DNA of 64,000 nt from Aquatica leii (Eukaryota; Arthropoda; Insecta; Coleoptera; Lampyridae): positions 32,197,507 through 32,261,506 of the forward strand of contig CM069437.1 in assembly GCA_035610365.1 (NCBI GenBank). Reading direction: 5' to 3'. Made by a program: the position numbers and the translations under genes. The notes under the pieces were generated by a model that saw only the letters and a list, made by a program, of their open reading frames with translations, ran no database searches and was not told the DNA's origin. Positions 32,288-41,699 of this stretch are shown in pieces (the first letter of the stretch is position 1; each line of letters opens with the position of its first letter).

Positions 32288-32439
32288 TATCATTATTTAT
32301 TTTATTAGAATTTTTTCACAGTCCATGTAAATTATATTTGTAAGATGTTCACATTTGTAACAGAATTGGTTTCAATAATAAAAAATAAAATAAAATATTC
32401 TATGGCAGTTGATATTACCACTGTTCTTTTAAAAGGACG

Positions 32440-32802
32440 GCCATTATCTCGAAAATGGTTGATTTAATTTAGAAAAAACTTTAATAAAACCGCCTTATCA
32501 TCATGCAAAGACAACGAAACGCTAATAAAAAATTTATTTATAACAAAAAATAATTTCGGGATTATCTGGGTTAAGATCATTTGCTTCTAGTTTCGACAAC
32601 ATTCTGCAAAAGATGATTTTCCAAAAGGTTCAAATTTAACTCTATTTCAAAGCTTTTAGACACGTGCAATTCTGAAGATTGGCAATAGTGGTAATTTAAT
32701 AGCGATTGCAAAAGCTTTGTTACCGTGCGTTTAGTGATAAATCAGTTATTTGCAGAACCATTAAAGTTTCTAAACGACACATGTCAAATTGTAGGTCTTT
32801 GC
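32440..32802. other. No gene recognised
   Basis: AT-rich spacer between the piggyBac and the mariner terminus. No repeat or coding pattern seen. Confidence 0.4.
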
Positions 32803-33600
32803 GAAGCATGTCCTTTAAGTGTTGCATACAAGGGCATAGTAGGCGGCGCTAATCAAATGTTACTGCTAAAACCTTACCTCTATCTTTAGTATAACCAAAG
32901 TGTCAGTTCGATTTGTATACCGGTGTAGATAAGTAAATTTTCAAACTTGACAAGTTGTTCGAACAATGGAATTAAACCAAGATAATTTTTGCGTCATAAT
33001 TTTTTACAATTTTCAAAGACGATTATCTCAACAAGAATGCCTTGCCAACTTAGTTTCTGTTTTCACAAATAAAGCACTAAATCAGTCAACAATTTCTCGG
33101 TGGTATGGATAATTCAAACGTGAACGATCCAAGAGTAGGTGCACTAAAAACGAACGTCCCCCAAGAAAACGTGGATCCTGTGTTCAAGCTTATCAAAGAA
33201 AATTGACATAGCGAGATTAAGGCATGATTGGTAATTTCAAAGACATTGGTAAAAAATTAGTCCCTCGTTGGATACAACATCTGTCAATCGGTGTCAAAAA
33301 ACTCTAAACCGCTTTAACGCAGGAAACTGTAAAAACGTGTACAGCATCACCAGTGGTGATGAATCGTAGATTTACTCACGGACTGCGCGGTCACAAGTTT
33401 CGGTCGCTAGAATAAGCAGTTCAAAAACGTAATTTTTACTGTACCAACTAACGAGTGGAATAACTGCTTCCAGAATAAGCCAAGCGCATGCAAAAGTGCA
33501 TTAATCTTTGTGGAGACTACTTTGAAAAACAATGAAATCTTTAAAAGCTATCTACTGTTTTATTCCAGCTCTATTTGCAACACTTAAAAGACAACCCTCG
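32803..33600 (+). mobile_element. Internally deleted mariner (mellifera/irritans-like), about 800 bp
   Basis: Inverted ends share TGTC.TTTAAGTGTTGCA (left near 32808; right, reverse complement, near 33580-33598). N terminus from 32965: MELNQDNFCVIIFYNFQRRL and QQECLANLVSVFTNKAL. C terminus near 33445-33530: TNEWNNCF followed by the remnant of RMQKCI..GDYFEK. The catalytic middle is deleted and there are several stops. A different mariner family from the array copies. Confidence 0.8.
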
Positions 33601-33763
33601 TGTGCACGGGATAGATTATACTTTGAATACATCCGGACAGTGAAAGATAGAGCACGTTCGGACCCGATACGAATGTTTCTTAAATATGATTTTGCTTATT
33701 CTTTTAATAAATGCCAGTTCGTTATTTTCAGATGATCAAACATAAAAAGAAAAAAATAATATC

Positions 33764-33962
33764 GACGTTTCAGAAGAGATTATGCAAAGTGCCGTCACAA
33801 ATGTGCTCCTTGAATCCATGATACTGCGTATTGCTGCAAATACGTTTGATATAAAAAAAATCCACGCTACATGATACAGTAAAAAATGTAAGACAGCGAG
33901 AAAAGGTCTCCGATTCTGAAAACGATCATCTGGTTTATCGAAACATGCCACACGACAAATAG
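33764..33962 (+). pseudogene. psq-type helix-turn-helix fragment (pogo/CENP-B-like)
   Basis: Encodes DVSEEIMQSAVTNVLLESMI and LRIAANTFDIKK, then after a frame change STLHDTVKNVRQREKVSDSE. This is the E--L--AV--V--G-S-R-AA--F-IP-STL-D-VK pattern of the psq helix-turn-helix found in pogo-type transposases and CENP-B relatives. No catalytic domain follows; probably a transposon scrap. Confidence 0.55.
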
Positions 33963-34439
33963 CCTGAAGAAAATGAATTGGAACGGATTACTGAGTTTTC
34001 TCTAAATTTAATTAGAGTAGCCTGTGTTTAATTTATTGTTCTACGCGTAAATTGGCCTACAAGTATGCATCTAAAATGCAAAAAAATGTCATCGTTTTTC
34101 ATTTTGGGTCACTACTAAATCGGCATTCAAAATTATCTCTTAGAAAACTTGAACACTAATGCTGGAAAAACATCTACGTTCAGTATGTTTATTTACAGAA
34201 AAATAGTTGGTTTTGTTTTAGATGAACTTCAAGAATAGTTAACATTTCAAAGCATCTGATAACATTTTTTTTAGAGTTTGTTGCTCCAATATTTTAGTTA
34301 CAGAACTAACAGACAAAAACAGTTTGAACCTGTCCCACTCTTAGCTTTGGTCAATTTTCAGGTGTATTTTTTCCTACTCTTTTTAATATGCGAATAAATC
34401 TTTCACCTTTAGCTTAAGCAAAAGGACATTAATTTTGCA

Positions 34440-37400
34440 ATCCTGAACAATCAGGCGAAGTCGGATAGCTAAGGCCGACAGTGATTTGATATCTTCTTCG
34501 ATTTCGTCAACCTATACTATGCAGGGTGGGGTTGAATCCTCATCAAAGCGTCTCAAAGAAGACGACATCGATGACCAAGAATTAGTTACTCTTTTTGAAG
34601 ATGTTGATAAGTCTTTCGAAACTAAAATCACAGCTTTAACTAAGCTATCATCCAGTCCCAAACAACACATTGATACAAAAAACGTTTAAATGTCCGGCTA
34701 ATAGACATTTATTAGACATAAAAACGTTTTTAAACGCGTTATTAACGTTTATTAGACGGACATTTAGACGTTTTTTGTACCAATGTGTTGTTTGGGGTAA
34801 AGATTAGAAAAGAGATCCAAAATGGTCGAAATTCTAAGCAGAAATCAAGGCTTCTTTCTTGCATCCCGCAAATACCAGTGCCTGTAGCAGCAATCTGCCG
34901 AGATCTTCCATGCATTTTGAAACGTTCAGACAGCTTTGCAAAGTGTGGCAAACAAACTAAGCACAACCGCAGCTGCAGCTAGTGGCCAAATATCTTATGC
35001 CTAAGCGGCTAAATCCAAAATTGTCGACAAAGTCCCCTTAGATCGTTAGATCGTTCTTGCTTTCATGTCGACTGTAATCTTTGTTTCAAACCATGAATCT
35101 CATTTGAAAACCGCCGACAAAACAAAAACGATCCTTATGAAAATCCTAGATCCTCAGAAATACTGCTTTAGACTGGACCGTGTACCCAAAATGGACAGCA
35201 ATGCAATTCGATTTGAATCCGAAAAGACGAACCTCACGAAAATACTTTTGGCCATCCTAGAGCAAACCGGCCTTGTGGTTAAACCTCAAGATAAGTCATT
35301 ACTCAGAATTACTATCCAAGACGTTCCTTCTAACCTATTCTTTAAGCAGGCAAAGTATTACATTTAGCCAACGCATATCTCCAGGCACTACTTTGTAATT
35401 GCATCTTCGAGATCCACTAACAAACTAGACAATACATTTTGGTTTCGCGTCGAGTATATCTTGGCTGATATGCTCGTAGGGTTGATGACCATATTCGAAT
35501 AACGAGATGCTTCAATTGTTAGAAATTTGGTCATTTTTTTACCAACTGTAAAAGCAACATACAGTGCGATCATTGTGCTAAAAAAACCCAAAACGCAAGC
35601 ATGCCCTAACTTGGAGCGGGATCGTACATGCGCTCATGCTACGGCTATAAAGTAGACATCGTCAAAAACAAAGCGTCCTCTAACACGTGACCAGGGTACC
35701 TAATAAGGCTCGACGCATAAATATCTAATACCGATTATGGACTGTGAGAACACTCAAATATCTTTGAGGCTTGTGCAAGTGAATCTTTGCAATTTATGTA
35801 TTGCGACTTTAAAACCTATGAGTTTCTCTTCGGACAATAATATAGATATATTACTGACTTGCTTAGTTCGGATTCAGTATATAAGCTCGGCGATATCCTA
35901 TAACAAAATTGCCATAATCTTTTCTATGCAGTACTACTTTTAGTGTTTTATCGTTTTCAATAGCTCGAAACTTGTCGGAGTAGTGACACTCGGCTATGTA
36001 ACGAATGAGTGCAATGTAGTAACTATAGTTACGGTTAGAAATACCTCCTTGGCAATCGTCGGCGCTTATTGGCCACCGAGCAAAGATGTTTGTATTTATC
36101 TCAAACACTGATAATTAATAAAAGAAATAATAAAGATCACATTCTTGATGAAATAAGAGCCATTTCTATTATCGTAGCAGGAGACTTCAATTTTAAATCA
36201 CCGTTTTGGCACTCCCCGGTGACTGACGAACGGGGGCGATGTGTGAAAAACTTTGTGGCTAAACATGACCTCTGTGTTGTCAACGACCCTCACTAACCTT
36301 TTACTTTCACTAGCCATTTCAGGTTCAAGCATAATAACTTTAGGGTCCCGTTGTTTAGCCAAAAAAATAACAAACTGGCGATCATCCCTGAGATGATAGA
36401 AAGTGACCATTGACTGATACGGTTTGACTTACACGGCAATGCTTCTAACCTTGCACCTATCCCTAAAAGAATACTCGATTGCAAACGTATAGACTCCATT
36501 CGCCTGAATAATGGTATTGATTGATTCCTTCTTATCTTCTACGTGGTGCACTGTGCCACAATCTTAAATTTTTAGACGCCATTATGGATGTTGACCAAGT
36601 TGATACTTGACTCATGCCAACATGGCTTGAATAGCATCCCCATAAGCTTTAGAGCAGGTGTACCGTGGTGAAGTCCTAAGGTAGACAGGTTAAAGCAAGC
36701 GGTGCGTTGTTTAAGAAAACACCACCAAAAAGCCCTAGTCACGTATAAAGCCGCGCTTCACCGGTACAAGCTGGCAGTGAAAACAGCTAAGTACAGTTCC
36801 TAGAAAAGTTTCGTGAAAGAAAACCTCGGCGACGAGTCCGTGGAGATTAGTTTACAAATGTCATCCCGGAAGTTCCTGTCGATTCAACCGTGTTCCAACG
36901 TTAAAGACGGCGACAGATTCCCGACAAGACTGGTTTAGCCGCAGTGGTTAGCAAAATTCCTAAGAACAAAGCTCTTGGATTTGACAGGATTCATTGTAAC
37001 GTTTTGCGAACGATTGTTCTAGATTCCCTCTTATCCACGATCGTTGACCTGTTCAACTTTTGCATAAAATGCGGTTATTTTTCTACCAACTGGAAAGCTG
37101 GCAAGCTAATCATTATTCTCAAGCATCATCCCCTACATCTCCAAAGTTGAAAAATGACAAAGCTGGCGGGTGCAACTTCTTTAACCAGCACATTTCGTTA
37201 AACGATTTTCCGTCTTTTTCAGCTGCTAAACGCCAGCTTAAAGTCTTGATCTTGATCGATTGGCAGCGGCTGTGAGAAAAAGAACGTAACATCACTCATC
37301 CAGATATCTTTACCTGAGTCAGAGTGTTCCACGTGTCTGGACGAGAGGTCATGGAAATCGGCGGATTTCGTTGTCATCTAAAACGCATCAGCGTAGGTAT
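34440..37400 (+). mobile_element. R1-clade LINE, decayed, copy A
   Basis: ORF1-like part 34486-35700 (VESSSKRLKEDDIDDQELVT and a later Gag-like block), then ORF2 from about 35737 (VQVNLCNLCIATL), an endonuclease with IIVAGDFNFKSPFWHSPVTD and ERGRCVKNFVAKHDLCVVND, and the start of an RT (KIPKNKALGFDRIHCNVLRT with LFNFCIKCGYFSTNWKAGKL). RT catalytic blocks and the 3' half are missing; at least ten stops or frame changes. A foldback MITE lies inside ORF1 (34657-34797). The order and the WHSPVTDERG endonuclease signature fit the R1 clade. Confidence 0.8.
34657..34797. mobile_element. Foldback MITE (about 140 bp) inside LINE copy A
   Basis: Almost entirely an imperfect inverted repeat: CCCAAACAACACATTGATAC at the left and CCCAAACAACACATTGGTAC as reverse complement at the right, continuing through AAAAAACGT and TAAATGTCCG. 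Its arms pair over at least 40 bp. It interrupts the LINE ORF1 reading, so it is younger than the LINE. Confidence 0.8.
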
Positions 37401-37409
37401 TTAGATTAT

Positions 37410-38130
37410 TTTATAATCATTTATTTTATTATATATTGTTGAATAAGATTTTAGTTTCTTTAGTAGCCGAAGCTACTTGAACTAACTCTGTCTCTCTTCA
37501 TTGCTTCGCCAAGACCCTTTTCCTACCAACTTGGTTTTTATGCCTTAGAAGCAAGGATAAGCTGTAAGGTTGAACCGCATGCTTTCAAAGCACGCCTTCG
37601 CCAGCTAACCCATCCGACTCAATATAACTAGACAATGATGCATTTTTTATTCTTACCTATGCTTTTTGTAACAAACTTGTACCAAGCAAGTTTGGGTGGT
37701 TTCGTGTTTTCACATCCTCTACCTCCTCCCTGCAGACAGCTGTTTGTCCATTTTTTCAAAGAACTTTTACAAGTCTCAAATATTTTTAAAACTTTTGTTG
37801 ATAATCCGTTTTCTTTTAATGATGATGGCGTAAAATCATAAACTTCCCAAAACTCTTTGTTGGGAAGCGAATGAATCTAACTCATTGTTTTTTTTTTAAC
37901 ATTAAAATTGACGATTCATACCCTGACTAATTCAAAACTTATAAAAAAGTAAGTTTAAGAAAAACATTAGAAATACATCAAGTTTGAATTAAAAACATCT
38001 TCACACAAAATTTCGTCGAATACATGTATTATAAAATTAAGTAAAAAATATCTAAATACGATTATTTTGAATTGAAAAACACATACCAAACCTTCGGTAT
38101 TTTTTCTATTATTTTGAGTTATTGCAATAA
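37410..38130. other. No gene recognised
   Basis: Part may be LINE 3' UTR (to about 37620). Only short frames with no domain. Confidence 0.35.
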
Positions 38131-38139
38131 TTAAACAAA

Positions 38140-38690
38140 AAAATGATTTTAAACAAAATTCAGATAAAAAGTTTTCTGTCAGTAAAAGATCTTTTGGCAG
38201 AGTGGTTGGATATTTCAATAAATGCTTCTTCCATCGCAGAATGTTCAATGGAGAAAAAAATGCCTGGCACTTGGCTTGTTTACTCACCAAAAACTGGAAT
38301 AGTATTTTGTCGTCCAGGTCAGATCTCAATTTAGTACCAAAAAAGATTTTAACGATTGAAAGGAAGCATTGACAAAAACAATGCCTTATGAAAATTCATT
38401 CATTCATTCAAAGTTTTGCCCCATTCGGAATATATGCCGTGTTCTATCCACCCTCTAAGTTTACTTGGAGGGTATGCAGAGAGCACAGAAGCATGCTGGT
38501 TTTCTGAAATGCTGCAAAAACTTTTTTCAGCATCTCTTAAAAGATGGAAATTGTCACAGGATGAAAATAACGTGAGCTTTAAAAAACCAGTCAGATGTTC
38601 AAATACCTTGAAAACTATCGCAAACTCTATGGTCAAGACGTGTCGAAGTTTGCCAAGCTTTAACTCAGTAGTGGCATGACATTTTTTCTG
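38140..38690 (+). mobile_element. hAT fragment, ZMYM1-like transposase (TTF-type finger plus core piece)
   Basis: TWLVYSPKTGIVFCRPGQIS (38260-38330) matches the W-VYSP-TG--FC-PC TTF-type finger. FNDWKEALTK.MPYENSFIHS (a frame change and a lost Trp codon) matches the following F--WK---------HE-S--H. Then CSIHPLSLLGGYAESTEACW and LQKLFSASLKRWKLSQDE match the C--HSLNLVG--A...FF--L--LY-FFSAS--RW block. The catalytic part between finger and core is deleted. Dead. Confidence 0.65.
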
Positions 38691-38699
38691 TATTAATTT

Positions 38700-39940
38700 C
38701 TACTGAAAATGATGAAACTCAAAAGTCTAAGACATAATGCAAAGACAAAGTTATATTAAAATTAGAGCCGTTTAAAACCGCATTTATATCAACATTTTAT
38801 TAATCATCGTTTAAATGGTACTAGAATGAAATTGCTGAACCAAAGCCAAAAAATGTCGAAAATTACAAAGTAATAGAAAGCCACAAAAAGAAACCGGAAA
38901 TAAAAGCATCTATCGGATGAATCGAGATCATCTAAAAGAGGCAAATTTAACAGAGCCTAGGGCGACACAAAATACAAATCGGACCCTGAGAAAATCTAAG
39001 TTGCTTAACAGTTATTGTGTTTTAGAAATAAATGGAATGCTTTTCATCGGACTTATAAAACCATTTTTTTACATCTTCTAGTCACCGACTATTTCATTTC
39101 TGCATTTACAAAAACCAAATTGCGACTGTTCTCAAATATGCACATATGAGAAATAAGTAAACATGATATAAATCTAGAGAAAGATCCTGCAAAAATGATT
39201 TTTTTAAGTCTTTAAGACTCGAGAACGAGTTTGGGAAGTTATTCATCATAAACATAGAAAATGAAACGTCGAAGAAAATAAATTTGATAACATCATCAAT
39301 TTACAAAAGCAAAATCAAGAAAAAATGTTTAAAACTGTTTACTCGGAATAAAGATTTTTTATGCATTCTGTGACCTAAAAGTGTATTTTCAGCAATATTG
39401 ATGGGCATTTCCTTCTGTACGAAGAAGCTTCTACGCATTTCAACATTTATATTTCAAACTTTTTAGATTACTTTTACATTCGGTAAAGTACAACACCAAA
39501 TTCATCAGCTTCCTTATTCCCTCAAAACTTTCAGTGTATGTTTATTTAACATATTAAGGATTTAATTGCGTTTCCTTTATAATAACTGTTTCGCAATTAA
39601 AATTTAATAAATGATTGCAATAAATTTCTACACACCTTAAGCAAACACAGCTTAGAAACATTAATCAATATTGGTGATTCAAGAGGTTTATTTATTTACT
39701 TATTTATTTTTGTAATTATTTAACGTGCACTTGTGATTGTCTGTCCTTGACAATGAAATTAGCGATAAAAGTTAGTTAGTTAATTAATCTTACTGTTTTC
39801 AGCACAAAGTTGTTGCGCACATGTGGCATTTCTTCAGGTTTTTCGAAACAATAAAAAACGACAAGGTCGTTAAAAAAACAAAATCCGTTATTGTCAGACA
39901 GTTTCGGTTGCTCAGTAATTAAAGCAAGAACTCGATTCAA
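38700..39940. other. No gene or transposon recognised (downstream of the E(spl) gene)
   Basis: AT-rich, with only short random frames and no terminal repeats; possible non-coding flank of the E(spl)-like gene. Confidence 0.4.
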
Positions 39941-39945
39941 CAATT

Positions 39946-40238
39946 TTTATTTTTCCTTACAAATTAAATCTAAAATTCACAAGTTAATAAAACTTAAGGA
40001 TACTTCAGGTACATACATATACAAAAACATCTAATATATCACAGTAATAATGCAAATATTACATATAATAAGATCTACTGTGAACATAGAAACTAATTAA
40101 TGTCAAAAAAACAACTCAACTTTAACTCTACAATAATTAAAATTTATTCTTAAACTGAAATATTTGCACTTACTTTGCTTTAAACCTAACCTAAACTTAA
40201 CAATACCAAAATAACACAACTTTTAAAAAATATAATAA
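39946..40238 (-). promoter_or_regulatory. 3' UTR of the E(spl)-like gene with K box and poly(A) signal
   Basis: Minus-strand AATAAA at 39946-39951 about 290 nt after the stop. A perfect K box, CTGTGATA (core TGTGAT at 40038-40043), lies in between. In Drosophila, K boxes in E(spl)-complex 3' UTRs are microRNA-mediated negative regulatory elements. No Brd or GY box was found. Confidence 0.55.
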
Positions 40239-40766
40239 TCACCAGGGCCTCCACATACGTGGTGGTGCGTTAACAATGTCTGGCGTCGTTGGTGGTGTGT
40301 AATTTTGAGAATACTGCACTTGTTGAACACTTTGCGAAACACAATCTAATTGTCGAATGCAGGATCCTAAATGTTGAAGTAATTTTCTACCAGCAACGGG
40401 ATCGGAAGGGTCGTTTGGTGTCGATAAAAATTGAGAAACTTCTTGCGCGCACTGAGAAAATCCGGCTCGAAATTTTTCGGCGTAACTTTGTTCGCCTGGT
40501 ATAACGAGTTGATGTTGTCGTTTAAGATTGTGAAGATGTCGCACTGTTAATTCCAAAATATCGGCCTTTTCTAATTTAGATACATTTTCACCTTCACTTT
40601 GAAGCGCCGTTACCATAAGTTCTTTAAGTTCATCTAAACAACGATTGATGCGCGCTCTCCGCTTACGCTCAAGCATCGGCTTCATCACTTTTCGATATTG
40701 GTAAGTACGGGAAATCGGTTCTTCGCCAAAATCACCATTCGGTACCATGTAAGCTGTCGGTGCCAT
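40239..40766 (-). CDS. Enhancer-of-split/HES family bHLH-Orange repressor
   Basis: Single-exon gene, 175 residues. Basic region RKVMKPMLERKRRARIN with the HES-type proline (residue 30), helix-loop-helix to about residue 82 (LEKADILELTVRHLHNLKRQ), Orange domain about 93-140 (SYAEKFRAGFSQCAQEVSQF ... LLQHLGSCIRQL) and a C-terminal WRPW tetrapeptide that recruits Groucho. These are nuclear repressors switched on by Notch signalling through Su(H). The intronless form and size match insect E(spl)-complex genes. The start codon is taken at MAPTAYMV, preceded by a TATA box 95 nt upstream. All DNA-binding and repression residues are intact. Orthology to one particular Drosophila paralogue cannot be decided here. 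Confidence 0.96.
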   Translation of the reverse strand: MAPTAYMVPNGDFGEEPISRTYQYRKVMKPMLERKRRARINRCLDELKELMVTALQSEGENVSKLEKADILELTVRHLHNLKRQHQLVIPGEQSYAEKFRAGFSQCAQEVSQFLSTPNDPSDPVAGRKLLQHLGSCIRQLDCVSQSVQQVQYSQNYTPPTTPDIVNAPPRMWRPW

Positions 40767-40860
40767 ATCCGTAATAATTTCGCGTAATAATTAAGTAACT
40801 ACAAGATACGAACTTCACTAACTGTTGTTGGTATATGAAAGAAAACGCCGCAAGTTATGG

Positions 40861-40867
40861 TTTTATA
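40861..40867 (-). promoter_or_regulatory. TATA box of the E(spl)-like gene
   Basis: TATAAAA on the minus strand about 95 nt upstream of the start codon; the transcription start would be near 40836. Confidence 0.65.
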
Positions 40868-41471
40868 AGACTGGTAGAATATTATGGAGGGGCGTCTTGG
40901 ACAGCTTTACACCTCAAAAATGAAATGCAAGGCAGCTTAACTTCTCTTTCTATCGCATTGTTATTTCTAGTTGTTGTTATGAATGGGTAGCTTTTTAAGG
41001 CACCCCTTCTGGGGCGACCGATGCATAACAAGGGAAATTACTCAATGTAACTTCTTTAGCATATTGAACGTTAAAATAATTAATACACAAAATTCGTCAA
41101 AAAGTACGTTATTTAATTTTTCGAAAATTCCCATGCAGAAATAATGATAAAATCAAAGATGCTCCAGTGATTTTAACGCTGGGTTATTATGCAAACTCGC
41201 GTATCAACCCTTAACTGATGATCGACTTCCGCCTTCAAGTTATAATTAATTATTAGGATTTGTTTTGCCGTGCCTCGCGTTACTTAATAAAATTGCGTAA
41301 GGCGCGCTTCTTACACAAATGATTTTAACAGTAAAAGTAGTCGCGTGAGATGTTTTATAATCTACGTATTTTCCAAATTTTCCTCTAATAAATAATTGAA
41401 GAGAATGTTATTTTTTTATTATTATGCAAACTCAATATTTGCGTTGAAGCATATTAGGTGATAGTACGAAC

Positions 41472-41543
41472 CAGGTGCTACGTGAGTGTGTAAAGGCATC
41501 TGTACATAGCCCGTGGGAACGGACCAACTCTACACGTCCCACG
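41472..41543 (-). promoter_or_regulatory. Su(H)-type paired site with neighbouring E-boxes
   Basis: CGTGGGAA (41512-41519) matches the Su(H) consensus YGTGRGAA. An inverted partner GTCCCACG (41536-41543; one mismatch from TTCCCACG) follows after 16 nt, the spacing and head-to-head orientation of the Su(H) paired site in E(spl)-type enhancers. E-boxes CAGGTG (41472-41477) and CATCTG (41497-41502) are within 40 nt. It lies about 650 nt upstream of the TATA box, in a locally GC-rich patch. Confidence 0.55.
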
Positions 41544-41699
41544 AATACCGTCAGCTTGGCAGGATCCGTGTAGGATGTGGTCGTGCGCTCGTGCTTTGTT
41601 TTCTATCGTTAGGCACGAAACCGGCGCGGGCCGGACGGACGTCGCATTTCTAAAAGGTTTTTTCAAATTTAACATTTATTTGGGGCTGCTTTTCATAGA

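Larger units (their letters stand above)
30150..32428 (+). mobile_element. piggyBac transposon, apparently complete (about 2.3 kb)
   Basis: TTAA at 30146-30149 and 32429-32432, the piggyBac target site, each sitting inside a 16-bp near-palindrome (GTCCTTTTAAAAGGAC at 30140-30155; GTTCTTTTAAAAGGAC at 32423-32438). A third copy of the palindrome lies in the transposase intron (30482-30497). The ends read AAGGACA and, reverse-complemented, AAGAACA. The transposase frame is open throughout. Exact ends are inferred from TTAA plus these motifs. Confidence 0.7.

Noticed and set aside
34785-34982. Independent small gene candidates on both strands
   Set aside because: They lie in the decayed LINE ORF1 next to the foldback MITE; complementary frames of the same sequence.
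40289-40504. 71-codon plus-strand frame
   Set aside because: Antisense to the E(spl)-like coding sequence.
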